Shown here: in pieces, positions 51,722 to 64,000 of the stretch | Layout: the number at the start of each line of letters is the position of its first letter | How positions within the stretch are numbered: position 1 is the stretch's first letter | Assembly (NCBI RefSeq): GCF_030848805.1 | Contig: NC_092360.1 | Location: 23,105,701-23,169,700, forward strand | DNA: 64,000 nucleotides | Reading direction: 5' to 3' | Origin: Temnothorax longispinosus | Lineage: Eukaryota; Arthropoda; Insecta; Hymenoptera; Formicidae | Notes under the pieces: generated by a model | What the model was told of the DNA's origin: nothing | The model's database searches: none | The model's input: only the letters and a program-made list of their open reading frames with translations | Position numbers and translations under genes: made by a program

Positions 51722-53188
51722 ATATTCGCTTCCAACTTCTAGGTATCGTGGTGATATGCAAATTAACTTGTCAAGCTGTCAATACTTACATTAATATGTA
51801 ATTACTCTAATTAGCTTAAGTAAAAAAATAGTAGTGACGAACAAAATACATTACTCAAAAGAGAATTTTAGTTAATTTTTTTATGATACATTATGATATA
51901 TATCCATGTTTAATCTAATTTGATTATAATAATTTTAGATACCTCTCATATATGAATATGTAACTTATAGAACTATTAAAACAGTCTATTTTGTTGTGTA
52001 ATAATGGAACACGTGAATTTTGAGAGAGAATTTTGTAACGTAATTTTTCATAAAAAATATCACGTTTAATAATATTTTATTAAATAAATATAACATTTTA
52101 ATTAATAAATATTATTTATAATTTTTATTATTTGCAATATAGCTATTGTAAGCTGTAAAAAGCTACTGTTGTAAAGGTTGATTAGAAGTGGAATAGTGGA
52201 AAGAGAAATCATATTAGAATAAATCTTACAATAATTATTACATAAAAACATTGATAAAGGAATTATAAATATTTCAAATAATTGACTACAAGTTTTGTTT
52301 AAAAATTTAATGCAAGTTGAAATTTCTTTGAGGAATTATTTTTTATGTAAGTACCAAAATTATTAATATGTTAATTGCTCCTAAATTCTTTTGGTTTCAT
52401 CAAAAACAGTACTAAAACAAGATTTTTGAAAGTATATATTGTATTATTGGTCAGCATTATGTATATAGACCTTTTAATGTCTATAATTATACATAGACAT
52501 ACATATGTCTTTATCACTATATTATACCTAAGACACGTAATTTTTTTTTCGTAGACGTGGATCCATGCACATTGCTAAGAAGTATGCAATAGCGCGGAAC
52601 CGCGTCATGCGCATTGAACATGTTAATTTTTTTTCTCAGTGACACATTTCCATAAATTCAAACAATTTGTATAATAAATGTAATAAGCCAAACATTGAAA
52701 TGTTTATAATTTTATACAATAATCTTCAATTAATGTCACTAATAGAAGAAATTACAGTATAATGTAAATGACTCAGCAATCTCTGGTGCAGTTATTATTC
52801 GAAATTTGCATGAAGTACATATTTTACAATTTGCATGAATTTGCAACTCTTCACGTATATAACCATTCTTGATGACGTTATAAAATTCTTTCATGCATGG
52901 AGTATATACGTTGCTCTGTTTTACCTTTGTAACCTTTGTAACGGCAAAGTTAATTGGTTGTGTGTAAATTATTTTGTAATATCAATAGAATTGGCAATTT
53001 CAGCTCAAAGTATTCTTACAACGTATCTTACATTACTGTCGATATTTATGTTTGAATGTATATCATGCTAACGTATTTATCAATATCTTTTTTTTCACAA
53101 ATCACTGACAATGAGTACTATTTCGTTTTACTACATATATATCTAATATTAAAATGAAATATGTCATTAGACTCGTGAAAATGTCACT

Positions 53189-53275
53189 TCTGTAACTATT
53201 AATTTCTTTACTTGAGCACCATGCATGTACTGCACCTGACTCGTATAGCTGTTTATTAATTTGTTAATATTAAAA
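53189..53275. mobile_element. Remnant of foldback element in unit 2
   Basis: Matches only the right end of the 45763-46273 element (ACTTCTGTAACTATTAATTT through TTACTTGAGCACCA to AGCTGTTT). The left arm and core are missing, consistent with deletion across the palindrome. Confidence 0.7.
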
Positions 53276-53952
53276 TCTATACTTATTCTTTTAATCTTAT
53301 TCTTTTATTCTTTATTTTATTATTCTGTCTTTCTCTTACATTCTATTGCTTTTTTTGCCACTTGCCAGTCTAATCAATTATCTCTATTTATTAATCTCAC
53401 ATTCTTAGATAGTGAAATTTGCCTTTAATTATAGTTTTTAATTATTGTAGGGCGTTCTTCATATTTTCTGTGGTATTCCATAATATTGAGTAATGTGGGA
53501 ATTATAAATTATTTATTGAATAAATTTTATTTCCATTGATAATTAAATATGCGAGAACGATAGGCAGCGATTACATATATAGTAATGATAAGGTAGCAAA
53601 AATATTCTTGAAATATTATTGCAATATTGCGATGTTCGCCATTAATGCAGCTATTATAGATATATGCAGTGGTTTATTTTATTTCAAGAGTCTTTCGTTA
53701 AAAATATTATTATGACATATTTATTAATAACTGAATTTGTGTATGACAACTTTCGAAATGTATGAGATCATATTAAAATTAAATTATCTTAAAATAAATG
53801 GTAATTCTGTGTTAGACTAGTAGACGTTAGATTTAGTTGATTTAAATGAAAATTATTTATTAATCCTGAAGGCATTGTTTATTAGCTGGTCAAAGTTTCG
53901 GAGATTTGTCGTTTGGTCGTAGTATGTTTGATTGTGCATTTTTCCAATTTTT

Positions 53953-56900
53953 GTATACATAAGTATACTGTTAATGAATTGCAAAAATTTTACGTCGAAG
54001 TTAGTAACTTTACGATGCAACTCCTCGTTGACATTGTACAATAAATCATAGATTTTTTTCTATTAATATATTTAACATCTCCTTCAGCTATTCAGTTACA
54101 ACGTTAATTTTATTTAATAATAAATTAAAAAACTTTTTCCTTAAAAAAAAAAAATTAAAGAATAGGCATACATTTATTGTTCTACATGAATGAACATTGA
54201 TATTTTTAATTTATTGATTAAATCTATTTATGATTTTCTTAATTTTTCTTTCTGATTAATTTACTTTTAGAGTAAACATGCATATTAAAGGACATTTTTT
54301 ATAAGATGATTATCTTAGTGTATTGAATTTCCTTCGTGGAGACTTCCCTCAAAGATTTAAGAAATTTAGTTTAGAAATAAGTTTATATTTGTAACGTCGC
54401 GTCGGTTATTTTTTCTACACACAACTTAAAATGTGTAAAATGGTCTTTAAAACAGCATTATTTATATTGTTTTTCACTTTATTGCAAAAGGAATTATTTG
54501 TGTTGTTAAGTTTTTTCTTCAAAATTTCCATATTAGATCTAGACTGCAATATTATAAGCTTTTAGGTAATTAGGGGATTTATATTTAATATTACAAGTAT
54601 GATTTGATTAGAGAATGTTTTAACTGATTATATGGGAAGCAATAAGAACTCTTAAGTGCTTTCAGATTAATTTCAAAATATCTTTTTTTTATGTATACTT
54701 TCGTTTCTTGCTTTGGAATAATTCGTTGTTATGAATTTCACTGAATTTTTTATTACGCTCGATTAGTTACTATTATGATCGCAAGAATGACATAATTTTT
54801 AAAGAATGAAGAAAAACAATATACTGTCCTTTGAATTTTCTTTTACGTTATTTTACCTGATATAACTCAGGTGGAAATTTCATGCTTTGAATGGAATTTT
54901 ATGACGAATGAAGTTACGAATTCTGATACATTTAATTAATTGACCATCAGAACTGCATTGGAATCGGAAACAAAACGTATTATTGAGATCAGTGTGTCCC
55001 GTCGGTGAAAATGCGAGCACGTTGATTATACCGTTAGAACCAGCCTCACGGGACGCGTGCATGTGTATGATGCATGTGTATGCACGCATACGCACGTGCT
55101 CGCGCTCGTACGTACAAATTCACCCCTATAAAATATTCCCATAGGAGAGGCGCACGGGGTGTCGTGGGAACGGTCTCGCTCGATATAAAGTGCCGCGCAC
55201 ATTTTTATGGGGCACGTATACGTTCAAGTAGCTCGGGGATTCCTTTGTAACGAATCGGCGACTAGTCTTCTCGCCTGGGAGTCGCGCACCGAGTCAATTC
55301 AATGAGAATATATTTTTTCTTCCCTCCTTCGAATGTGGGTATCACGGCAGACACACAATTCCAGTTTTCTACGGAGTACGTTACGCGTATGTTGGCCAGA
55401 TAATGAGATAATTATCAAATTTTATAACAATGCGTATATATAGAATAAATCAAAACCGTCTGCCTCTCTTTCTCTTTCACAAAACGATAAATTACTGTTA
55501 TTGCCAGTACATTAAGTATAGCGATATTAAAACTGTTATTTGTTATATAGAGTATTGTGTCATCAAGGGGTAATTAATTTCAGACTTTGGACACATTTGG
55601 CCGTCACAAAAGTGTTCTCTAATTGATTCTTTTCTGGCAATGAGTTGAGTGAAATATATAACCATAAATCTTCTCTTCTTACGTTAACATTTATGTACCT
55701 ATTACGAACCTATTATTTTTGTATTTAGTAATATTAAAAATTGTTATATTATGTGTTATACATTAATTTATAAATTATTAATTTTAATTATTAATTATAG
55801 TGTTAGATTTATTTACTTTATTCTCATTTAAATGATAACTCGTTGCTTACTGCAACAATAGATTTAATTTTTTCAGTGCTCGTGTGCTCAATGATAAAAT
55901 TAGCAAATTACACATATAACTTATAACTTATATTTATATCTAAGTAAATAAATTTAGATGTTTTTTTTATTTGCTACAAACATTTCTTTAGGAGAAGTTT
56001 TAAATGTATTAGGTTTTTAGCGAAGTATTATAATTAAATGTCATCTTTGTCCTAGATAATTTACGTATATTAATAATAGTAAAATACTATAATGCTTCTT
56101 TTACATGTGTAACATATGTATATAATTTTTATATTTTTCAGAAAGAAACGTGAACCGTTGGTCTGGAGTAAATAAAAAAATTTTTGGTAAGTTATTAGTT
56201 ATCAATATTTCCATCCAGGTTTCATGTTTTGAAAGTTACACTTATATTTTACTTTTTTATTTCATCCCCTGCATATTTTTCTGTAAAAATACAAATGTTT
56301 AGGGTAGTGATAAAATAGGTAGTAAAATCTACACATCTGCTCGTTCATTCTGATTCATTTCCTGTACATATCGATGACATGTGTTCGCGGTACTTTATAT
56401 GTTCGCGGTATTTCATATGCTCTTCATACAAAATATAAATTTTAGAATCATAGAGCATAGGGATGTGAGTTAGATGCAAAAGTAATGCAACATTGCGTAA
56501 TATCTTGTCTGCTCTTATGAATAGCAAGTATAATATATGTATTTTCTACAAATATATATAATTTTTTTTTTTATGTATCTTATTCTTGAGATAATTTATA
56601 CTAAAATTTACTTTACCACACAAATTAAATTATTTTAATTAATTAAGATATGTTATATTAGTATTGTGCGATATATGTATGTCGAAGGATTAAATTTTGC
56701 AACGAATAATGATTCTGTATTTATTTAATCTACATTAAAAAGAAATTAATTTAAAATTTGTTCAAAAAGCCTCTTATATATATAATATATTGATTTCTAC
56801 TATTTCTAGAACACATTACAAGAGAAATTACATGTCAAAGATAACCTGCGAGAAATCTATTTATTAGATATACTTTTAAGTAATAAGATGTTATAATATT

Positions 56901-59900
56901 TTTTCTTGGAAATTAAGGTACAGACATTATATTCTAATAGAGAATGCAGAACACAATTAAGGTGATAGGTTGATCATCTCAGGCTACTATTGTAAAGGCT
57001 AATTAAATCATGGGCACGAAGTCCAATAACTTCCATTGAAACTGCACCGCGGACGCATCACGTAAAGCATACCTTAGCCTTTCGGATTTGTTCACATGTC
57101 CGGGCCATCCGTTATCCCGCCGATTATTGAATGTTCACGAAACGGTCGTTCATCGAACGTACTCGGGGATCAGTTTGTCTATCTATCTAATCAACGTTTA
57201 ACGACGCGCGGGAGGCCGGTGACGAAACGTTATGCTTCGTTAATTGCCATAACCCGATTTCACGTCGCGATTAAGCGCGTGTATGCTCGTTTATTCCCGT
57301 GTACAAATAACAATGCTCTTCGTGGCTCCATTGTTGCGCGGCACTTATTGTGTGAACCACCACGCACACCAGAGAGAGAGAGAAGGGGCAGTTATGGGGC
57401 CTTGACTCAGAATTCCCATGACAGATCTTGCATTTTCTTCTGCATTCTATTTTTCAGCGACAGTAAAATAAGAGGAGAAATCTGTAGAAATTATTTACAT
57501 CTTATTGAGGGGTTTCAATTTCTTCCACCTTTCTACGGTAATCGATACCGAGATTATCGGCCAATTCTCACGAATACCTTGTCCATTAAGAACGACTTCC
57601 CGGATCGGATAATGCTTAGAAGACTGAATTTGCGTCATGCTTAATTTACTGACTTGTAGTTGAAAGTTGATTCGTGGTAAGAAGCGAGTAAGAGGCAGAA
57701 GAAAGCGCTCATTAGCGCGCAGTCTCTTAACCGGCGAAACTGTCAGGCTCGAAACAAAGGCAACCACCGAGTAAGATAAATAAGGTCTTATTGTATAACT
57801 TACACTATGTTATTAACACGAATAAGACATTTTTCTGGTTGCAGGAGCAATTTCTTTATTAAGACCCTACATGATTACGCTATATGACATATGATACTTA
57901 TCAAGTGTGATATTAGACTTTTGCGTAATTAATACTTCCAAGGGAAAAACTATTAGTTATCTCTTTCTTTAAGTAGTAACAACAATAATTTTAATTATAC
58001 GAAAGAATAATAAATTTAATAATTAGAATTTTATGAAAAACAAATATGTAACACATTGATCTGCTTCGAATAATTACAGTTTATTTATGAAATTGAAATC
58101 TATATTTGATATGGTATTTAATCACAAGGGCACGTGATGTTGGAAAACGTTAAATATACGATCAAACAATTTAATTCTTCGAATTGACCTGCTAACATTT
58201 AATCGTTAATTCAGAGCAAATGTGTAATATCTGCGTTCGCTGTTAGCGAACACGTTCAACGTATCAAACATTCCATTGCCTCCACACCTATTTAGCAGTA
58301 TGTCAACGGATACTCGTAATGAATAAATTTTAATTGAGGACACGACTCCTGGGACTCGTGTATCGTATTGGCGTGGTTTCCCTCGTCACTAGCTCTCACT
58401 ATGATATTAAATTCGGACTTCACATCATAAATTCGTATGATTCGATCCCTGTGAAGTTAACATATCTATTTTTAGAATTTTGATGCTGTTAAAGTTTTAG
58501 CTCTTCTCCAAACAGTCAAAGAAATTCTGGTGACTAAATATAGCAAGGACCTAAAAATTTACCTATCATGATTCTTGAAAAATAAAAATTGCTTGGAATT
58601 GCGATATTATACATATATCTAATTCACACAATCATTACTATAATGTTTGCGCTAAGAAATTCTTATTATAAATGAAATTAACTTTATTTCAATCATAAAA
58701 TATATTCACATAATTATGTAACGTGATCAGTTAATCATATTTCTATTTACAAAGAGGAAGATAGAAGTCTTGATTTCTTCTAATTGTCTCGTCTAATATT
58801 GCTACTTTATAACTTTGCCTTTTGTGTGATAGAAACATCTAAGCTTTAAATAATCTCCTTGCAATATTGCATGCGGAAAAGGTGTTTACGAAATCTACGT
58901 TAGCTTGCACCTTCATTAATTACCGAAGTACGATAATTACGCTCCAAATTCTGCACGGAGAGATGATGTACGCTAAAACACATGCGCCCGTTGGTACCTG
59001 CTAGCTCGATATGCATGGGAATATACCGGCATGTGGTTTTGTCATAGCCATATGGCGCGACCGTGAACGCACGTGCGAGAAAGACTCGAAAGACGCATAC
59101 ATTCTATATAGGACGCTATTATCTCATGTTCTTTCCGCAACGGAAGAAACGTTCAAACGGTAGATACACTGGCCGTCATAATAAATGACAGCTATAACGA
59201 AATTGATCGATATTTTAATGATAAAGTTTCAATATCAGAAATTTTAATAATTATCATTATCTTGAAGGCATTAAAAAGAGATGGCAGTCTTTATTTAAAC
59301 ATTCATATTTTTATTACTTCAATTAAAGAATAATATATTAATTTCATTTTTATGAATTTTAAATGTTATCTGAGCAGTAACAATATATATAGTAAGACAT
59401 GTATTTTATATAAACAAAAATTTATTTTACATTAAAATAAATATAACTTAATATTTGCGAAGATTTATTTTTCAACAGCGGGAAAATCATTAATTTACTA
59501 TTTCCGCTTTGTCAAATGTAGTTTATGAAAATTTGTATGTTTCTAACGAGGTATTCATCGTAATAAATCTATCTGGTTGCGAACCGACGCGACGGTTGAA
59601 GTGACATAATGTACTTTTGCATATGTAAAGTAATGCAATTATTCGTCTGTTGATACGGTAGTAAACAGATTTTGCAATAGTATGCAGTATGCTACATTCT
59701 CGAAACCGGTTATTATCAAATGCCACATCACATGTCGTAACTTGTGGACGAGTATTTTGAACTCGTTTGTATATGGTCACCTATAATTTGTAAGTGAATA
59801 CATTTAGTTTGACAATATCTTCGTTATGCTTCTTAAAATTCACATAAAATTTGCCTTTATATATATATATATATATATATATCGTTAAAATATTATTATT

Positions 59901-62249
59901 ATTATGAAAATGTAGTAAGAGGAGACTTGTTGGGAAAACGTATCGACACGTAAATTTTAAAGTTCCACCAGCTTGAAAATATTAAAAAGTTTATATTCTC
60001 GGAAGTTCTCTCCATTGGAAGAACATATTTTCACCGAATTTATCGTTCGATGTTGGTAAAAGAGAAACTCATCACTGAAAAAGCTAATATTATTACTGAT
60101 ATTTTTCAAGTTTGAAAAGAAGTTAGTATCATATTATTTTGAATATTTTAAAAGCTTTCAGAGTTGTTTAGGATTGTGTAATTGATTTTTTAAACTTGTA
60201 TTTATTTTATCTTCTATTTATATATATTTCATTTCCAAAATTGTACGCTTTATATTTTAATTTATGGATACTGTTTACAATTATAGTTACTGAAAAATAA
60301 ATTTTTTAATGAAACTCTTGGATAACTTATTTCAAATTGAATAAATCTTAATATTATATTAATCAGACGTTTATCCTTTAATACCGATATTAATCATTGT
60401 TTTTGTAATTGGATGCAGTTCTGCAATGCGGAACTAACTCCAAAAGCTTACTTTTCCGCTAAAGTAAATTTCGAAATATTAAAAATAAAATTCTGCGCCG
60501 ACGTTATCTCAAATATGACCGAACTATAATCCTCCTCAAATACAATTCCACGTGTTATATGCATTTTTAGAAAGTCTTTTGTTCACAATATAAAACAAAA
60601 ATCAATACAGAACTAAAAATCGCGAAAATGGCGCTTGGTTTCTCATTGCATAACTGCATCCAATTTTTCTTCAGTTTACCTATAATTTTACGGTACATGC
60701 CAATTGAATATTAAAGGTCCAGCGATTCGCACGACGAATAAAGGGCGCTAACATAAAGGGTGCTACCGGAATAGCAATGGCCTATGTCACCGTAGTCGCA
60801 GTTGCAGGTTTCATGGAAGATGTTGAGAGTCGCCCTCCGATCGCGAGACACAAGTGCACCTACCGTTCGTTACTCTTTACACCTGTGCTCACACACAACG
60901 CCCCGGTGTTCCGTGTGTGCGTGCGGCGCTGCGACGTATTGTGAAATACTCTTGTACGTGCGTAACTGAGTGTGCTGTGCGCGCATAACGTGAAAAAGAA
61001 TTCGACCGAAATAGTCGCAGCTGGGGCGACGCGCGATTACGGCTTACGACCTTTTTCGAAGCGACCGGACCGCGGAGATTTCTACTGCACGCAGAAATAA
61101 GGGACAAGGCCACGATCAACGTGTGCTAAAATAATGATATCATTCGCTCTGCAATATACGTGTAATATAGTGTCAAGTACGACGAAGTAAATAAGAAGGA
61201 CGGGACATTTAATTTTACCGGTTATTTTTGTTACGGCGGTGGAAAAAAAAGTCTCACATTTATATTTTATGATTCTTGAAGAAGGAAAACGCGTTTTTTT
61301 TCTTAGTATGAAAAGATTTCTTAATACAAAAAGTAGAGATAACTTCAAGTTAATTAACTAGCTCTTTATATTTTTGTATTATTAAGAGCAAACTCTTTGT
61401 TAAATTGCAAAGAAAATAAAATAGGACAAAATGCTGTACTTTATTTTATGTTTTTTTTCTGTCTCCCATGTTTTTTTGTGTTTATTATATGTTGTAATAA
61501 AATTATAAACACCAATGTTTTTTTATTTTTTATTTGTTAATTATAATAGCCGTTCCTTTAAAACTCCTTGAATTCCTTCTAAATCAGATTTTTTTATGCT
61601 TATTATAAATATAGAAAATCTCTTGAGAACAAATTTCCTGTATTTAATATCGTGTTTAGCTTTCGAATCCGAGTAGGTACGGAAGCACGAGAGGACGTAG
61701 GAGAGCAAAGGCAGATGTTGGATTTCTTTCGTCATTTTCGTCGCGCGCCCTTAAACGTGGAAAGTAAATCTACGTATCGCAGCTGCTTGAAGGGCGCACA
61801 CGTCCATTGAGAACTTTTAGCTCCGTTAGATGCGAGATCTACCTTGTTTAATTAAAGATTAAGATTAATGCCGTGTGCAATTTGATTGAAAGTTCCAATT
61901 ATGTAAGCAGAGCTGCGTAATAAGAATTGCAGACTCGTGTTTTAAATACGCCAGTTTTGAATTGCATGTAGCAGCGTTAAATAATCCTGACTAAATTAGT
62001 ATAGCTTTTTTACTTTTTTAAATGTCATTAGTTAATTAATTAAATTACTCGTTTAAGTCAGGTCATCATGTAAGAAGTTGCTTTTACGTCTTCCGTTATC
62101 TGTCATTGAAATATGCAAACTCGATCTCGATGAGTTTGAATTCCTATAAGTTGCTATCGCGTTTTTCTATTTCGAGAATTGTTCTACTTTTCTAATTAAA
62201 ACTTACATTACAAAAAATACTTAGGTATCAAAAATTAGTCGATCGCTTC
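53953..62249. other. Long non-coding stretch after the duplication
   Basis: No exon chain was recognised on either strand. GC-richer, possibly regulatory blocks occur at 54950-55290 (with CCCCTATAAAAT and CGATATAAAG TATA-like motifs), 57000-57450, 58900-59110 and 60700-61080. An (AT)n microsatellite lies at 59859-59882. The longest open frame (57096-57644) has no recognisable domain and is treated as chance. Confidence 0.5.
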
Positions 62250-64000
62250 GACGAAGTTCCTAGCAGCAGGAAATGTCATAAGTTTTCAATATTTTTCATC
62301 GATTTCCTATATTCTGAAGAAAAACAGATTCTGCTCGACGAGAGAGAGAGAGCTCTCTGTGCGAAGAGACGCATTGGCCTCCGCGGTAAACTTCTCTTGG
62401 TCTCAGCAGATGTACGAGTATTTGCCTCGGCAGCTGCTTCTCTCACCGCCGTAAACTTCGGATATCCACCCCAGCTTTTCGTTTTGAGTTGACCTGAATT
62501 CTCCATCATCTTCTCTATATCAACCTAATGTCGAACTGCAAGAGATCGCAACGGCGATCTCCGGATTGCCAGCGCCGATGTAAATTTCTCCGATCCTGCT
62601 CAGGAATCGAGCCCGAGTCATTCTCTCGGAAGATGTAATCACGTGAAAAACCGGTTTTGCCTCGTCGATTTAACTTCGAGCGGAAGCCGACGATCGGGGT
62701 ACTGTAGAATCTAACTATATCCCTGAGACTACTCGCGAGGTAGGGAGAAGGAAGCAACTTGGGTCCGACTCGGGGCCAAGGCATTCACGTTAGAGGAGAG
62801 AGGAGGGATTGATTTTTACTCGGCTGGTTTTGAGCAAGGGGGCTCTCTTCTTCTACGTACGTTCCTGAAATTTTATATATAAAATATATCACCCGTATAC
62901 GTATACTTCTACATATTGTGCGCATGCGAAGAGAACATTTATTTAACAAAAGAATATGTTATATAGTTTTCAATTTAATTTATTTTAATTGTGAAATTCA
63001 ATTGAAATTTTTATTAATTTTTCGTTATATTGTTTAAAAAATAAAAAACATCTATTCCTACAATATATATATTTTATATAATATACATATACTATATTAT
63101 ATAAAATATATTATAATACATTATATAATTATATATATTGTACGTACATACATATATTATTTTTACAAAAATTAAATTTACTATTTAAAAATTAAAAAAT
63201 TTTATTACTTGGAAAAATATACATTTATAGATAAAATATTTTAAAAGAATATAAAACGTTCGCGAAGAAAAATTTGAAATAGAAGCTCAAACTTTTATAT
63301 AAATTGATTATATAAATCTAAACAAGAAATAAAATATAAATATATCGTTATATCATATGCAAGAGCATTTTGTCCAGCAAATATAAAGGAGAGAAGCAAC
63401 AATATGTCTTTAAAGGACGGGCCTGACGGATCTATATCGGTCCCTGATAAACGGTAGAGTGGGATAAACCGACCTGGGTCTGTTGGACCCTCGGCATTCG
63501 CGTCTAGAGTCTCTCAGGGGGGGTTGTCGTATATCCGCTGGTCAGGCTCGTTTGTGCCCGAGAGTGTACCTTCAAACGAACTCTTCTCGTCGATACCGTT
63601 CGGTGAAAGTCCGCAATGTTGCGTCGCGTCGTTTTCTGCGGTAAAAGTGAAACGGCGCGACGGTATACCCTTCCCAAGTTTAAATTCTATTGATAAGTGC
63701 TCGTCTCACGCACGCTTCGCGTCCTCCATGAAATTGTTGTATCGTTGAATCATCTACCTGTGTTGTCTGTGACTCCAGATGGCGCGTCTAGATCGTGAAA
63801 ACGTTGAGCCTACGTTCGAAAGCCGTGGCATCGTCATCGCCCGTTGGATTACCTGACAAATTCTTTTTTTTTATCCCAATCATTGACACGGTTTTTTTAA
63901 ACGGGAATATTTTCGCCGATCTTTTAACCGTTTCTTCGTCGACGTGAGCTGAAAAAAAAAGACTTCATCGTGCTGTGCGATCGTGCGTCTCTCTATCCGC
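62250..64000. promoter_or_regulatory. Second GC/CpG-rich zone at the window end
   Basis: GC-rich blocks at 62320-62850 and 63410-64000 flank an AT-rich core (62870-63360). No coding exon is recognisable. It may be an alternative promoter, first exon or 5' UTR of a gene continuing past the window. An AGATGGCGC core (63777-63785) resembles insect CTCF-type sites. Confidence 0.35.

Larger units (their letters stand above)
46964..53952. repeat. Tandem segmental duplication, unit 2
   Basis: Directly abuts unit 1 at the ATTTCTCGCTC junction and ends at TTCCAATTTTT before unique sequence (GTATACATAAG). Non-coding parts are roughly 95-99% like unit 1 by eye. Differences are a LINE fragment (49561-50140), a roughly 300-bp internal duplication carrying part of exon 2 (48799-49404), loss of most of the second foldback element, and many exon substitutions. 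Confidence 0.93.

Noticed and set aside
57096..57644. 182-codon open frame (+)
   Set aside because: Starts with ATG but the translation resembles no family, has no splice partners, and passes through a GA repeat. A chance frame of this length is plausible in 64 kb.
59859..59882. Regular AT alternation considered as a CRISPR-like or ordered array (with other TA runs at 31640 and 40980)
   Set aside because: Simple microsatellites; no unit repeats with spacers anywhere in the window.

Overview
The window looks like nuclear DNA of an insect, most likely a hymenopteran and plausibly an ant. It is AT-rich with sharp CpG-rich patches and short GT-AG introns, and it carries the insect genes lava lamp, scattered/VPS54 and DYNC2LI1 plus a U1 snRNA whose stems and Sm site fit insect U1. 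The order is inferred; the species cannot be read from the sequence.

Layout. (1) 2-8055 (+): the 3' part of a giant coiled-coil golgin-like protein, best matched to lava lamp; its 5' end lies outside the window. (2) 11246-16537 (+): a complete 13-exon VPS54 (GARP tethering subunit, 971 aa) with an N-terminal zinc-finger-like motif. (3) 18908-20899 (+): a complete 6-exon DYNC2LI1 (dynein-2 light intermediate chain, 336 aa), with an RFX X-box-like site upstream. (4) 21.9-23.45 kb: a CpG-rich, CT/GA-rich island that looks like a promoter with a non-coding first exon. (5) 23.5-64 kb: about 40 kb with almost no protein-coding signal, probably a giant intron or regulatory desert. It holds two small inverted-repeat elements, one structurally intact U1 snRNA with an altered 5' end (34333-34496), and a 6.5-7 kb tandem duplication (40430-53952). 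A second GC-rich, promoter-like zone lies at 62.25-64 kb.

The most striking part is the tandem duplication. Each unit holds one four-exon minus-strand gene for a small secreted, helix-rich, six-cysteine protein (216 and 221 aa) that I do not recognise. Between the copies the introns stay about 97% alike, but the exons diverge by up to about 22%. In my hand alignment all 66 differing codons, of 213 aligned, change the amino acid and none is silent. That is a strong signature of diversifying selection, as seen in venom, reproductive or immune secreted proteins. Copy B also has a partial in-frame duplication of exon 2 and a LINE fragment, and both copies carry a 1.3 kb palindromic TTAA-flanked element in intron 1.

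Functionally, lava lamp and VPS54 both act in Golgi and trans-Golgi traffic and DYNC2LI1 in intraflagellar transport. They are separate transcription units on the same strand, with no evidence of co-regulation.
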